From: Holacanthus passer
Taxonomy: Eukaryota; Chordata; Actinopteri; Pomacanthidae
NCBI GenBank assembly: GCA_025331565.1
Contig: JAFREQ010000003.1
Coordinates: 11,959,001-12,023,000 of the forward strand
Direction: 5' to 3'
DNA: 64,000 bases
The notes under the pieces were generated by a model that ran no database searches, had not been told where the DNA came from, and was given only the letters and a program-made list of their open reading frames with translations. Within the stretch, counting starts at the first letter, position 1, and each line of letters opens with the position of its first letter. Positions 46,256 to 59,549 of the stretch are shown one piece after another. The position numbers and the translations under genes were made by a program.

Positions 46256-49200
46256 GCACTCAGCCACAGCTGGAGAGGGAGACACACACCAGCCAGTGTT
46301 TGAAAGGCTCTTCAACAGAGCAGCCATTGTTCTGGGTCAGGATGCCCACACTCTATTTTAGCATGGATGATCACAGATGGTAGTTTGATTAGGAAGGAGG
46401 AGATGATGTAATGTTTTAATGATGGGGTGATGCCTGGACGGATGTAAGGTAATGAATAAACACCAGTTAAATGTCCAGAGTGTCTTTGTTCACATCTTTT
46501 CATGCTCTTGGCATCATTTTTAAAATTTTTAAAAGGACATGTATTGTTTTTATAGCCATGTCTGAACTTAGGTCCATTCTCATAGCTCACCACTCAACTG
46601 GAATGTGAATCAACTGGTGGTGAAAACATGTTTGTGTTCAGGTTAAAGTCCCTCTTCACTGTCACAGTCTGGTCTGATCTGCAGGACAGTGCATCAACCA
46701 ACAGAGACTGACAGGTACTGTATATACACTGTGTATGCTTTCTATTTGGCCATTAGTTTGACTAATAACTAGACACATTCATGCAGTTTGCAAATTTTTC
46801 TGTCCTCTAGATGAGCTGGCCTCACTACACAGAACCTCCATTGTTAGAGACTAATAGACTAACAGACTAATAGAAAACAGACAGAAAACAAATCAGAAAT
46901 ATGGAAATAAAAGATTTCAAGAGTGTTTTAGCGCAAGGACACCTGGGACACCTTATCAGATTTTGCATGACTGCCCATAAACCCCATAAAATTGTCTGTA
47001 TAAAAGCATAAAAGCTGAAGTCCAGAGTTTATTTGTGCCCTTAGTTTTGCATGTATTTGTTTTATTTTTTAATTTTAAATTTTCACCTGATGATCGTGCA
47101 TGATGTAAGTCTGAGGATCAGGAAGTTGTGAATGACTGTCTGAACTGAATTTTGTGCCAGTGCATCTTATAGAGTTATTTCAGTCGGGCACATGTAGCCA
47201 CACCAGGCAATACAATACTCAGCATACAGGTAGGGTTTGTGTTTGCTCCTCATGGTTAAATAAGGTTCTCAGGTGTTTCCAGTTTGATGGGTCACAGTGT
47301 TTTCCCACCTCTTCCAGGTCACATTTCATTCATACGATCTTTGCCTTCTGCTGCTCCCTTGGTGACTTTGAGCCCACCTGAGTGATTTGTGTCTCCTCAT
47401 AGAAGATTAGCAAGGGTGGTGGCAACTCCACCCTTCCAATAAAACCCTAGTCATAAACATTTCAACCAAGACACACTCCTGACTGAGATGATGCCGCCGC
47501 CGTCCCTGTGAAGCCTGATATCTGACCTCATGACACTTCCATTCACGTCTCGCTGCAGACTTTCCCAGGCATTTGAACCACCAACCTTCTTCCTTCCTCT
47601 GTTCCTGTGCCTCCAGGCTACTGGTGGCTCTCTGTGTCTTCTTGTACGAGGTGAGAGGGAAATTCCCAGTGACATTGTGAATCCGTCCTCCTGGTGTCCG
47701 ACAGTTGTAATGTGGCTCTGTAGTGATCCCCTCAGGCCACAGCTCTGTGTGTGAGATCCTGACCCACAGCACCTACAGAGACATACAGCAACAGCTTTCT
47801 GAGGTTCCTTCATCATCATCTTCATGGTTGAGTTTGATGAAGGAAAATGAACGTTAAGGTCTCTCTGTTCACATCAACTTCTAGATAGTGACTGTCACAA
47901 CTCTGTGGCCTATAATAGCATCTTAACAACAAAGGCTTTACTGAAGGCAAGTGAATCTGCAGCCACAACATTTTAACAGCATAAAGTGTTTCTGAGCTTT
48001 TCAGGACTGTGGCTTTGAACATATATTCCTAACCCTTCTTTAGATGGCATATCCCTAGTGCCATTGAAGCATCATCAAATTAATCGTTATGAGAAAGACA
48101 TGAATAGATTAGATCTCAGCCACATTCTTTTGTAAACGCCCTTTTTAAATATTCTAATGGCACAGGTTTTAAGTTTGTAGAAAAATGAAACAATCCTGTC
48201 TGAGTGCTTTCTGTGTTGCTTCAGCCTCCATGAGATTGTCTTTTTGGATTCTACCAGTAGGAGTCATCAAAGTCAAATCCTACACATGGAGGCTTCAAAC
48301 TGCACTTTGACCGTCACACATTGTTGTAATTGTAAACTTTGAATTAGTGAAAATACTTTTCCCTGTTGCAGTGCCACCTGTGCTGTCACATTTATTTTAA
48401 TCTTGGCTTTAATTGGTCTTTAATTGGTCACAATAGCGAGATGAGCTGAAACCAGCATAAGTTTTGCAAACTACTATTTGTTGTTAATAAGCTAAGACAT
48501 GCATACAAGTTGCAATAAAATCCACAATTGATGCACAGTCACTACTCCAGAGAAAATTAAATTTGAAGGACACAATGTTGGCATGTGGATCGGATCGTTG
48601 CCAAGGTCAGAATAAAATGATGACCGCAAACTTGTCCAGGTGAGGTGGGAAACTTTCCAGCTGGCAGACAGGTGCTAAGGGCTGAACAGAGGCAGGGAAG
48701 AGGTGGAGACCGTCACTACAACTTCTACAAGTTCTTTTTGTTTTTTCCTTCCCTTTCTTCTCTCTGTGCGCTCGCCGCTCTGTAATTACACCAGCTGCCT
48801 GGAATCTGTGGGTCTTTTTTCCCTTTCTCTCTTTCTGCCTCCCCTGTCACCTCTGTTTTATCTCCCTCTCTTCTCCTGAAATTCTTTTAATGTTCCCTCT
48901 CCTCCCTCACCGCTGTTCCTCCCCCCCTCCAAAAAAACTGTGCTGCACCTGCCAAGTGGCCACACCTCATCACATCTATGGGCCTACGCAGAGTTAGACT
49001 GCAGCTTGACTGAATATCCTCAATGTGTGTAATCAGTTGACTCCCAGTATATCAATATCACTACTGGCTCTCAAAAATCAGTCAAAGGGGACTTTTGAAA
49101 TCCGTGGCTAAATTGTGCTGTTATCACCTTCTTTCTTTTCTTCTCGGATTTCTTCTCGACTCAATCCTTTATTCGGCTGTGTTGTTTTAGCAGTGTTTTG

Positions 49201-50559
49201 CTGATTGCATTACCTTTTAAATGGGGCCACGCTCAGGGCCAGCTGCTGCAGTATTTTTCATGATATACTGATGATAGAGATTGAGATGAAGTGAAAGTGA
49301 TTTGCACATGACACACCTGAACGCCACTGCAGGTGGCAGGACGCACATGGCAGACAGAGATCAGAAACCTGGATCAGATGTTTACATCTAACACTACCCT
49401 GCTTTTGGTCTAAACACTCCTGCTACGGGTTTCTCACAAACCAGGATGTGGGTTTTGGTCACACCAGCATTGAATAATTTCATATCAGGCCGTCTTGACA
49501 GTGCTGACTTAGACAATAGGTAGCAACTCAAAAATGGAAGAATTTATTGGAGCTTATATCTGTGTGTCACCACCCTGTTTTCTTGTACCACCTCTTTCAG
49601 ATTATAAACTTCCACTACAGAGATGTGGTTTGCAGACATGGTACAAATACTGTACGTCCACGTTAGCCCAGAGAGCTTTTCTTCCTCTTCAATAACCCTA
49701 TACTGAATGAAACGATGAACAATCCTGAGAACAAAACACCAGAGAGGAGGGGGAGTGAACGGCCCAGTACAGAGACAATAGAAAGAAGCTTGGGAGGCTA
49801 TTGTGACTGACGGTGCTTGCATGTCCCAGCTGGTTAATGCATTAGCCATTAACTCGCTAACTACAGTTTAGTATCACTACTAGTTGGTGAACTAACAAGC
49901 GGTTCAAGTAGTCGTATATCACCGAGTTTCTAGAACCAAATCTTTAGCCAATGCATGTGGGTTAATTCTGACAACTGACTTTACAGGAAGTGAAAAAAGC
50001 AGATTACTCTGTTTGTGTTTCTTCTGTGTGTTTTTCTATGGACAGATAGAAAGAAATCTTGGCCTGTGGTTCCCACAGTTCTCCCTTTTGGCAGAGTTTC
50101 AGAGACACTGTCTGAGGCTGAGCTGGAAGGTGTCAGGGAGGAGGGCCCGACTTTTATTCAGTCAAAGCAGAGAGGCAGCATTAAGGCAGATCACATGTTG
50201 CCCACAAAATCAAGACATATGGAGAGAAGTACCTGAAACTCGTCATTAGGGCTCTGGAGGGTCGATGGGACAGAGGGTTGATGGAGTTTACATCACTCTC
50301 ATGTTTCCCTTCTCGAGGACAGCAGTTACGCAGACCTGGTCATTTACTGACAATATGCTTAAGTTCCCAAAGTGGGCAGGACAGCCAGGGAAATATTTTA
50401 ACTTCAGTTCAAACTGTATTTTGAAGTCTTGCAATAGTGAATACACCATTATGGTGTCTTCATGTAAATACATACCACTGCCACAGACGTGTAACAGCTT
50501 TAAGGATCTGGTGGATCTCAGAACCTGAATCAAAATAGATTTTACATTTTGTTATTTTG
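46256..50559. other. Intergenic sequence
   Basis: No supported gene. A pyrimidine-rich stretch lies at 48730-48930. Two overlapping minus-strand frames of about 120 codons at 47407-47825 match nothing I recognise. Remaining sequence appears unique. Confidence 0.5.
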
Positions 50560-51960
50560 AATGTTCAAAAGTTTGGTGGTGTCCAGTGACAGTGGGGTTC
50601 TCTGATGATACTGTTGGTTAACAGGGTGAAGAGCAGAGGAGAAGAGACACAGCCTTGGGAAGCACTGATGGTCAGAGAGAAAGTCTGTGATCCATCTGCA
50701 GATGAAGTCAGGCACACTCAGCCGGGACAGCTTGTCCTGCAGCAGAGTCGGGATGAGAGTAATGGAGGCAGAGCTGAAGCCTACAAACAGGATCCTGATT
50801 CCCGAGGAGTCCAGGAGCCATGCTGACATTGTCTACAGACCTGCTGCTCTGTAGGTGAACTTCAGGGGGTCCAGGAGTGGGTTGCTGATAGTTTGGCTGG
50901 TGGGACAGCACAAGGCCCTCAAATGACTTCATTACCACATGGTGATGGGTGTGAAGTCATTAAGTCCTGTGGTCATTTGTTTTTGGGGGATGGGGATGAT
51001 GGTGGAGGTCTTAAAGCAGGCTGGCACATGGCATGTCTCCAATGAAGTGTTAAAGATGTCTGTCAACACCAGAGACAGCTGATCAGGACAGTGCTTGAGG
51101 ATGATGGAGAGACAGAGTCAGGTTTGGCTGCTCTGCGGGGGTTCTGCCTCTTGAAAAAGCTTGTTAACGTCCCTCTCCAGGTTGGAGAGAGTTGTCACTG
51201 TAGCAGAGGAGAAGGGGCCACTGAGGTGGGCAGTTGTGGAGAGGCTCAGGCTGGTGCTGAGGTGGGGGAGGTAGAGCTGATGAGCTGGAGCTGCTAGATG
51301 GAGTCACGGGGGGATGGTGTCAGGACTGTCCCATTGTCTTTCAAAGTGACTCATCCAGTTTGTTGGCCAGGCGCAAGTCATTAATGGAACGGGGGGCTTT
51401 GGCTTTGTGGTTTGTGATCTGAGCCCCCTGCAGACAGAAGCACAGTCGTTGACTGAGAACTGGTTTCGGTACTTTTTTCAATGCCTTCCTAAACCTGTAC
51501 TTTGACTCTCTAAACCTGAACTCATCTCCACGCATCTTCCTTTTACAACCATAACTGTCTGGAGTTTGGTTGAGTTTGTCATTTTTTCATAACTCACCCT
51601 GGTGCATGATGGGACGCAGCAGTCCTCACAGAAGCTGATGTATGACGTCACATCCAGACTGTTTTATCAAATTATACAGAACGGTCCAAGCACATGAAGA
51701 TCCTCCATAGTTTTACTGTTCCACTGCTTTGATGTCCTCACAGCAGGTTTACCGGGATGAGTTTCTGCCTGCATGCAGGAATCAGGTGGACCATGATGCG
51801 GTCAGCGTGAACCAGTGCAGCGCGGGGGATGGCGAGACAGACACTGTTGAATGTAGTGTAACAGAGATATTCTGTAATATTCTCATCCCTCATCAGCAGA
51901 AACATAAAATGGAAGATAAAGAAAAGTCTGTTTTTCTCCACCAGTAGTCGACCTTCAGCC
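50560..51960 (-). mobile_element. CR1/Rex1-like LINE internal fragment (copy 2)
   Basis: On the minus strand: RFRESKYRFRKALKK and PRSINDLRLANKLDE (51341-51535), then SVVMKSFE-like MVMKSFEGLVLSH (50900-50938), then RILFVGFSSASITLIPTLLQ and DKLSRLSVPDFICRWITDFL (50640-50810). These are the linker and the first motifs of a non-LTR reverse transcriptase. Several frameshifts and stops separate the blocks, and the motif A aspartate of the usual FVDFSSAF reads glycine. Both ends are missing. The block at 51700-51900 matches copy 1 at 6.6 kb. Confidence 0.7.
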
Positions 51961-53401
51961 AGTTTGTTTGTGTATGCAACCACTTGCTATCAAGTGACCA
52001 CAGTTCTGTACTTTCCTCACATTATGACGACTGAGCAAACTCCACCTGAGGACGCTGTGGGATGCAGTTGAAAGCTCCAGTAAAAGCCATGAATGAAGCT
52101 TGAGTTGAGAGATTTTTGTGAAATTAGGCACGTCTAGTTTTGCCTGAGCTGTAGCCACATCAAATAGTAGTGATACAAGACAAGAATGGTACATAAATAT
52201 TTTCCAATAACCGTTGCCCCTCTTATAATTATATATCAGATGTTGAATTTGCCTGTTTCGCTATGAAATAAATATTCAGTTACCAGATATATAGTATTTA
52301 CTGCAAACATCTGATAGTCTAGTCTGTCCTGAGATTAAGAGCTGATCCTCACCAGTACCTGTCAACCACAGACTTCCCCTCCAGCTGATGAAGCTGGTGG
52401 TGACAATGTGAGGATGCATTAGTGCAGCAGGTCACGTCTCTCTTCAATCTATATCTCTAGCTATATTACAGTAATTATAACAAAAAAGAAGAACGTGACA
52501 ATGTGAATTATAACAGTGACAGCGGTTTAGTGTGAGTGTGTTTTGTATGACAGGATGTTAAAAATGAGCTGTATCAACCATAAATACTCAATAGATCATA
52601 TTCATGTCAAGCATGAAGGACACTTCAACCTGCTGTGTGTGACAGTGCTCCTCCTTCACACTGTCTGTGGAGCCAAAGCTGTGACAGCAGCCGTGACTCT
52701 GTTTGTTCAGCCACCCAAACCTCTTCAGTGTTAAGGACTGAACCGAGGGCAGGGGGAGGTTGGTCAATGATAACAGCTCAGTTCAGATAACGGCAGACTA
52801 TTCCAGGTTAGTGCACACCTGCTATTGTGACGCTCTGTCAAAAATGAAAGTGAAGTAAAAACAAAAGTGCACTTACAGTCAAGAGCAGTCCCATTTACAG
52901 GAACTGATCTCGAGAAGCATCAAGACAAAAATGTTGTTCTTCTGGCCCAGATGGAGATTTTACAAAATGGTTTTCAGAGTGCTTAAAACTTGGTGTTTAC
53001 ATGTATGTGGGGAAAATGGGATTGAGTCTGTCACGACTGTAAGTCAATGGTCAGGTCAGCAGGACTCTTTGTCAACTGAAAAGAGGACATAGAGGAAGAG
53101 ATCTTCACCATCTTTTTGTCCAGGTGATTCACTGTGGACAGAGATCTTTACAAAAAGATGCAAGTGAGGACACAAACTGTTTTCACATGGAATCTGCATT
53201 TAGAAATCAGACACCATGTAGATGTAGTCCTGGTCTACCCCAATACTAAAGAAGAAGAAAAGTGTAAGCAATCATTGAAGAATGTATGATCTGTGTTGTT
53301 GTCTTAACCAGGGTCAAACATCAGTTTCATCTCTGCGTGTCCAGATCAAGATAGGTCCATAAATGTTTCCACGACTTGAGGGAAGTGAAGAGGTTACGCA
53401 G

Positions 53402-53404
<3 letters not shown>

Positions 53405-53458
<54 letters not shown>
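53405..53458. repeat. GT microsatellite
   Basis: Pure TG run of 27 units, the longest in the window. Confidence 0.95.
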
Positions 53459-53460
<2 letters not shown>

Positions 53461-54344
53461 ACTGTGGGAGTGTGTTTAACAGCTGACCTGCCATTGCGCC
53501 ATCCTTATCTGTCGGCAGATGAAAGGCTTAACACACACCCACACACTCACTGAGTCAGAGGTTGAGAGAGACACGCAGATGCAGATTGAGATGCATGAAA
53601 ATGAATGCTTTTTTTTTTTAGTGTGAAAGTTTAGTAAAGAATGCATCTTCACTCAAAGTCCATATTCTAGCTTTTATTGGAACTTTCAACCGCATCTCAC
53701 AGGTCGGAGTTTGCTGACATAACTGCTGATGAAGACCATGCAATGTGGTTGAAACAAGAGTTGGACCAATTTTGTTTGGTCGATATCGGCCTATTATAGA
53801 TATATTGGTATCTGTGGTATATTTTCCAATATACACAGATATGTAATCTTTTTTTAACAGAACATAATGCAGAAAAAGATTTGAGGAAGGAGTTTTGGTA
53901 ATTTAGAAATGTTGTCAGCAGCAGAGCATCCTTAGGCTTTTCAATCCTCTCAGCTCTGTCTGCAGCACATGTGACATGTGAGCACTGTGACAAGCAGCAC
54001 TCAATGCTGTCAACCCTTCTGTTACAGTCAACACAGGGGACATAGACTCCAAGACAAAATACTGATGATGTTAGTTTTGTCAACAATCCAGTTCTTTCCA
54101 ACAGCACTTTGGTATGAATGAAGGTTCATACTTGGTGAGAGCTGTTTGTTTTATCATTGTGCCCACATTTTACATTCTGACACACCGGAAGTCAGTCAGA
54201 AGAAAAGTGAAAGCTTCTACTCCATATAATCTTATTGATCTTATAATCAGTAATGCATGACTCTACACAGACAGTATTTTGTACAGTAACTAAATACTTT
54301 CAAATGAAAGTGTTAATATGTAATATAATGCTTTTTGAAAACTG

Positions 54345-54600
54345 TGTGTGTGTGTGTGGGTTCACTTATGTCCAAATTGGGGATATACACTAGACTCAAG
54401 ACCAGTTGATTTGGGACAGCGGTGCAATTGGGGACAAAAAGTGCTGTCCTCAATTTGGAAAACTGTGATTTTTAGGTCAACAGTTAAGGTTATTGTTAGG
54501 TTAAGGTTAGGGTTAGGTTAAGGTCAGGTAGTCCTTCAGGTTAGTCTCCAGGAAATGAATGTAAGTCTATGTAAATTCCCCAAAAGTGACATAAGTAAAG
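54345..54600. repeat. Fish 'ttggggac / ggttaggttaagg' repeat
   Basis: A GT run, ccaaattggggatatac, caattggggacaaaaagtgc, then ggttaaggttagggttaggt. This is a dispersed repeat related to pieces at 17.7 and 61.8 kb. Confidence 0.45.
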
Positions 54601-55369
54601 ACTGTGTGTACGCGTGCATGTGTGTGTGTGATATCTGCCGATATATCTATACAATAATTTTTTGCACTGATATCAACCTCTAAAGGCACTGGTGCCAACA
54701 TCACTAACTTTTTCTGAGTTAGTCATCCAGACTAATCTTTGAACCACATCGGAAGTCATAAATCACTTTATGGCCTGTCATCATCTTCATAAGTGAAACA
54801 TTTACATCTTTAAAAGTCACCGCGAGGCTATGAAATATAACATAGATACAGTATTCCCAAGCCTTATCATAAAAGCAGATGGGCAAAAAGCACAAGATAG
54901 ATTTCTATTGAGATGTAAAACAGGAAAAGATTTCACTAATACATCCCACAATAGCTGTGCTGCTTTGGTGAATGGACCAGATGTCCACATGGTGAACACA
55001 GAGCAGCAGGTGCTTCACTGGAACTGGATGTGTCGTCTTACTGTATCTGAATACATAAAGCTGCTGCATTTTTTCCTCTTCCTCGACATCCGTTTACTTC
55101 ACCGGCAGCACACACAGTTATTAACGCTTTGCATCTCACACACAATGAAACTGGAGTACAGTACAAATATGTTGGACTGAGGAAAGCACATCCTGATGAT
55201 GCGCCGCACCAGCACCAGTGGTAGTGTTGTTTGTTGTTTGTTGTTGTTAGTCTAGATTTTGCCAGTGAAATCCTAGTTTCAGGGCCTCTGCAGATAAATA
55301 CACCATCAGACACTTCTACTGGTTCATCACCGATGATTGAAGGGACACATACATTGATTTTCCTCAAAT

Positions 55370-56020
55370 TATTATTATTTACAGAGACCCAACAATTCCC
55401 ATCATGAGCAAGCAAAGGGGGGAACGTACAGTAGCACAATGCAAGTTCCACAAATAGATGTAAAGTAATACTAAGAGTGTTATTATTATTACTCTCTGCA
55501 GTTGTGGAGGCAGAAATACTGGCAGAGTGACGGGAAGAGAGGAGAGAGATGAGAAAGCACAAAACTATGGGAGCGAGAAGATGTTGAGTTAGTAACATGC
55601 ATTTATAGGATAAGAATGCAGACAGTTGGAGAGGGAGAGGAGGAGAGGGGAGCTCAGTGCATTATGGGAAATCCACCGGCAGTTTAGGCCTCGCTTGAGT
55701 CAGCTCTAACTCTAAGTTTTATCAAATTGCTAGCTGAAGGCTCTGGCTCCCATTCTACTTTTGGAGACTCGAGTAACCAAAAGTAACCCTGCATCCTGGG
55801 AAGAGCTTTGCAGGTGAGGAGAAATATATTCTAGTCTGGATTTGACAGGGAGTCGGTGCAGAGAAGCTAATATGTGAGAAATATGATCTCTTTTCCTAAT
55901 TCTTGTCAGGACACATGCAGCAGCATTCTGGATCAGCTGGAGAGTATTTAGAGACTTATTGGGGCAAACTGATAATAAGGAATTGCATCCTTTTTAGACA
56001 AGACGTGCCTGATTTTTCCA
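55370..56020 (-). mobile_element. L2/Maui-like LINE, 3' fragment with RT C-terminus (copy B)
   Basis: On the minus strand 55720-55990 reads NSLLSVCPNKSLNTLQLIQN, AAACVLTRIRKRDHISHILA and SLHRLPVKSRLEYISPHL, then SKSRMGARAFS. This is the C-terminal part of the family's reverse-transcriptase ORF. It is followed by the 3' noncoding region with catgatgcact-like and tgcttgctcatgatgggaat blocks down to about 55370. Upstream (higher coordinates) it is truncated near 56020. It is inactive: it has no RT catalytic core and no endonuclease. Confidence 0.7.
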
Positions 56021-58224
56021 GAAACAAACTTTCTTGCAGTGATCATTTTTACATACGTCCTGCATTATATATTGTAGTGTTTGTCATGCTGCAAAGCAAC
56101 TTCTGCCTGAAGTACCTGCCACATTTTTAATACCACCTCCTGAGCAGTGCCCAAATTTTTCTTTAAAAACTCGTCCCAAAATTGCGAAAAACGGCAAACA
56201 AAATCAGATTAGTGTTCAGAATTATGTTCCCATAGTGGAAAAGACCTGCTGTCTTTGCTGCACAGGAAGGTGATGGGCTGCTTACAAGTTGAGAAGGACC
56301 ACCTTAAATGCACCATCATTCAACCGATGAGAGAGCAATGGATTATCCAATATTGTGACATTTCATGGTTTATTTCTACAATGTTGACACATGGGAACGA
56401 CCATATGGTTTAGAAGTGGTAAAGATTGGGTACTTAGACACACAGATTAGGGGCCTCATTCCTGCCTTTCTTCCCACTTGCTTCCTGTATTGGCACACCA
56501 GACCAATGCTGTATGTACTACTCTGTTAAGCTGCTTTTGCAAGAGCCCTTTAAATGGAATAGGCCTTGTAGAGACATTACGACATAGTATGTCTTAAAAT
56601 GTGTTTTTCAAATAAAGCTAAGTTAATACACAGATGTGTCACAGAAACACTGAAGCCCCACTAGATTTACAGCAAGATTAGAAGGGAAATTTACTTGACC
56701 TTAACCTTTGTTTTCAGGCAGCCAGGCAGCCAGTCAGATGCCTTGATGTGCAGCCTGCCATTATTTATTGAGTTCATCAGAAATGGTGACATAATGGGAA
56801 TGATTGTAATTAACTGTGTCAGGTCTAAAAATTGTATTTATTTTCCCAAATAGCTGTTAATAATTGTTAGTCTCCACAGACACAAAAGTAGTTAATCAAC
56901 ATATTGCAGAGGGATTTCTTTTTAAAAATTTAGTCTGATTAGATGTCACATTCAGATCCTTTGCCAGTTGGCAAAGCGTGGGTGCTGGCTGTCTCCGCAG
57001 ATGAGGCTGTTCCTTGGTGACGTAATCCTGCACAATCCTTCGTGCCTTCTGTTTTTAATACTAATCCAAGGATATTATAAAAATCTGAAGTGTGGTAATA
57101 TACACTTTACTCAGTATGAGCTTTAAATGACTCACAGTTAAACTATCTGTTTCAACATCTACAGAAGTTACTTTGAGTTTATGTCCAGCATCAGAGAAGT
57201 TTAGCCTGATACTCACCATTCTTTGTGAGCACAATAGCTGCCTAACACTTATTTGTGAAGCTTAATCCGACTGTCTCTCAAGAAATTGCAAACACATCAA
57301 AAGGTAACAAAGGCCAATATTATCTTATTTTAGAAGATTAAACATTTTCCAAAACTTTTTTAAAACTTCCAACTTTGATGCCCAGTTGTAAATCAATTAT
57401 TAGAGCCATGATATGTGAAATGCAAATAACTATAATCTGATGAACAAAGCATCATTTGGCCTACTTCACTGCAGAGTGTGTGAGCTGTGTATACACTATG
57501 TGTGTGTGCGTGTGCATGTGTGTGTGTGTGTACGCACATCGCACACCATTGTTCAGTGAAATCTGTCTGGCCTGTATTGTCCTTATGTGATGGTATTGTT
57601 GCTGGTATTGTTTAAGCCAGTCAGTTTGTACTGAGTTCCTGTGTATCTTGATGGCCATTATGCTGCTGGAGGCCAGGCCATGTCAGATCGATCAAAGCGT
57701 AGGGGAAACAAAGAGACAGCACAGCTTGGTTTGAACCGTGGGGTAATGGGCTGAGAAAAAAAGAAAGATGATGGGTATGAGAAAACCTGATGCTTGAGCT
57801 GGATGGGCAGAGGCATCATATGGGTGAGAAGTGACACAAAAAGAGTGTGCTGTGAAATGCTGAGGAACACAAAGACAGGATATCTGCATAATAAAGTTTT
57901 TATATCCACAGAAAAGAAAATAATTGGTGAGTTCTAAAAATGCAATAGCAAGAATGAATGGAGGAAAAAGCACGATGACTTTGATTGTAGTGAAAAAGGA
58001 AAATGTTGAAAGAAAAAGATTTAAGGATGTGCTGATATAAAAGCAACAAGTCCTCAACCTAAGTGATAAAATAGATCATTTGTCTTTCCTCTCTAAAATT
58101 ACCCACATGCTGATCTAATGCCATTGTCACTGGGTCAAACATACAGTACATTTCTCACACTTTTCTTAATATTCAGTGTAAATTTTTTTTTTATGTTGCT
58201 TAGGAGCAGGAGACAGCTTTGTGT
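56021..58224. other. Intergenic sequence
   Basis: No gene or large repeat recognised; a GT-rich microsatellite lies at 57500-57531. Confidence 0.6.
57500..57531. repeat. Interrupted GT microsatellite
   Basis: GT units broken by gc and gcat. Confidence 0.8.
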
Positions 58225-58297
58225 GGGCCAGTGGCGCAATGGATAACGCGTCTGACTACGGATCAGAAGATTCTAGGTTCGACTCTTGGCTGGCTCG
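58225..58297 (+). tRNA. tRNA-Arg (anticodon ACG)
   Basis: 73 bases, no intron. Acceptor stem GGGCCAG pairs with CTGGCTC near the 3' end. The anticodon stem TCTGA/TCAGA encloses the loop CTACGGA, with anticodon ACG at 58258-58260. The B box reads GGTTCGACTC. A TTTT pol III terminator follows at 58302-58305. It is nearly identical to the vertebrate tRNA-Arg-ACG sequence as I know it, except for two C-to-T changes in the T stem (58273 and 58285 region), which turn two G:C pairs into G:U. Those pairs are tolerated, so the gene may be functional; a recent tRNA pseudogene is possible. Confidence 0.9.
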
Positions 58298-58324
58298 AAA
58301 CTTTTAAAGAATTTCCCAGTTTGG

Positions 58325-58480
58325 GACAAATTAAGATAAGATAGCTTTTCTTGATCCCCCTCAGGGTAAATTCACTTGTTACAGCAGCTCGCAGAACAGG
58401 CAAATCGAAGTACAGTAACTCAAAATAAATACAAATAAAGTGGCAAAATAAAGTTAAAAATAAGGCAGCAATAACGAAAA
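58325..58480 (-). repeat. Teleost retroposon 3' end
   Basis: aagataagatagcttttctt, gatccccctcagggtaaatt and cacttgttacagcagc form the reverse complement of a common fish LINE tail. It starts about 25 bases after the tRNA gene. Confidence 0.5.
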
Positions 58481-59504
58481 AATTAAGTGGCAATAGAAAA
58501 AACTAGAAAAAGTCAAAACAGTATTTACACTAAATGAGTTAAAGTATTTACATTATGTTACATGTTTTTTCCTTGTTAAATGTTAAAGTACACCTATCTA
58601 TCTATCTAGAAGTTCATCCATTGTGTCCAATTCTTCCCCTCCGTCCTCCTCCATAACACTTTCACAGCAGTAACATTTGTCACATCAGCACATTTCATCC
58701 GTGCGTCCTCGTCAAACAGGTGGTGCTGGAAGCTTGTCGATGGAGCGACTACTTGCAGAGCTAGTTGGAGAACTGTAGCCGGCGGCTTGCCAACTGCCAA
58801 CAGCTTGCCAGCCAGGAGGCGTTATTTTATTTCCCACCAGGACTGTCACTGGTCTAATCTAGTCCCTACTGTGCTGTGATTGGCTACTACCTGTTGCCTT
58901 GACACGAGCATGATGGGGTCTATTTTAACTCAAACCATGATCTTTAACTAAACCTAAGTAGTTTTGTTGCCTGGACCTAAACTGCATCAGAAAACTGAAA
59001 ACTACAAAAAAAAAAGATCTCAACTATTGGTAAGTCTTACAATAATAAGTCAACATTTGGTTTCACAGCATGGGACATGAGCCAAAGTCTCCTGGGTGAA
59101 AGTCCCGTGTTTGACACATCCATCCACCACAACCTTCTCCCAACATCAACTTTGTCCCTCTTGAAGGCCAAAAAGCTTTCTGGCAGAAGAGCGGGCACGA
59201 GCCAATCAGAGCACACAAGGCTGGACTAGGTGTAAAAAATGAATGTGGATATTTACATTAGTCTTACAATGATGATGACGTACATGGTTAGTTTAACTTG
59301 GACATAGACAACAATGATGATGAACATGATGATGGTGGCGGCGGCAGAGGAGGGTGGAAGCAGAAGAAGCTTGGCGTCCGAAGATGCTGCTGCTTGTTTA
59401 GCCTCAGCGGGTGGCATGGCCTGCTTCACAATCAGCCGAATAATGTCATATAAAATTAATGTGTCTTACCAAGCATGTCCTCGCACCCCCCCCATGCCTT
59501 TCCT

Positions 59505-59505
<1 letters not shown>

Positions 59506-59547
<42 letters not shown>
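59506..59547. repeat. CA microsatellite
   Basis: Pure CA run of about 21 units after a C-rich stretch. Confidence 0.9.

Positions 59548-59549
<2 letters not shown>

Larger units (their letters stand above)
51961..55369. other. Intergenic sequence with repeats
   Basis: No gene found. Contains a long GT microsatellite (53405-53458), a patch with gatatcggcc/gatatattgg words (53775-53830) typical of a fish dispersed repeat, and a 'ttggggac' repeat (54345-54600). Confidence 0.5.

Noticed and set aside
47407..47825. Two overlapping minus-strand frames of 121 and 124 codons
   Set aside because: No recognisable family, no splice-supported neighbours, and two simultaneous open frames are expected occasionally in GC-richer noncoding DNA.
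54490..54535. Telomere-like GGTTAG words
   Set aside because: Degenerate and embedded in a dispersed repeat with related pieces elsewhere in the window; not an interstitial telomere array.
55038..55598. 186-codon minus-strand frame
   Set aside because: Its upstream part is the 3' noncoding end of LINE copy B and the rest is low-complexity; no protein family recognised.
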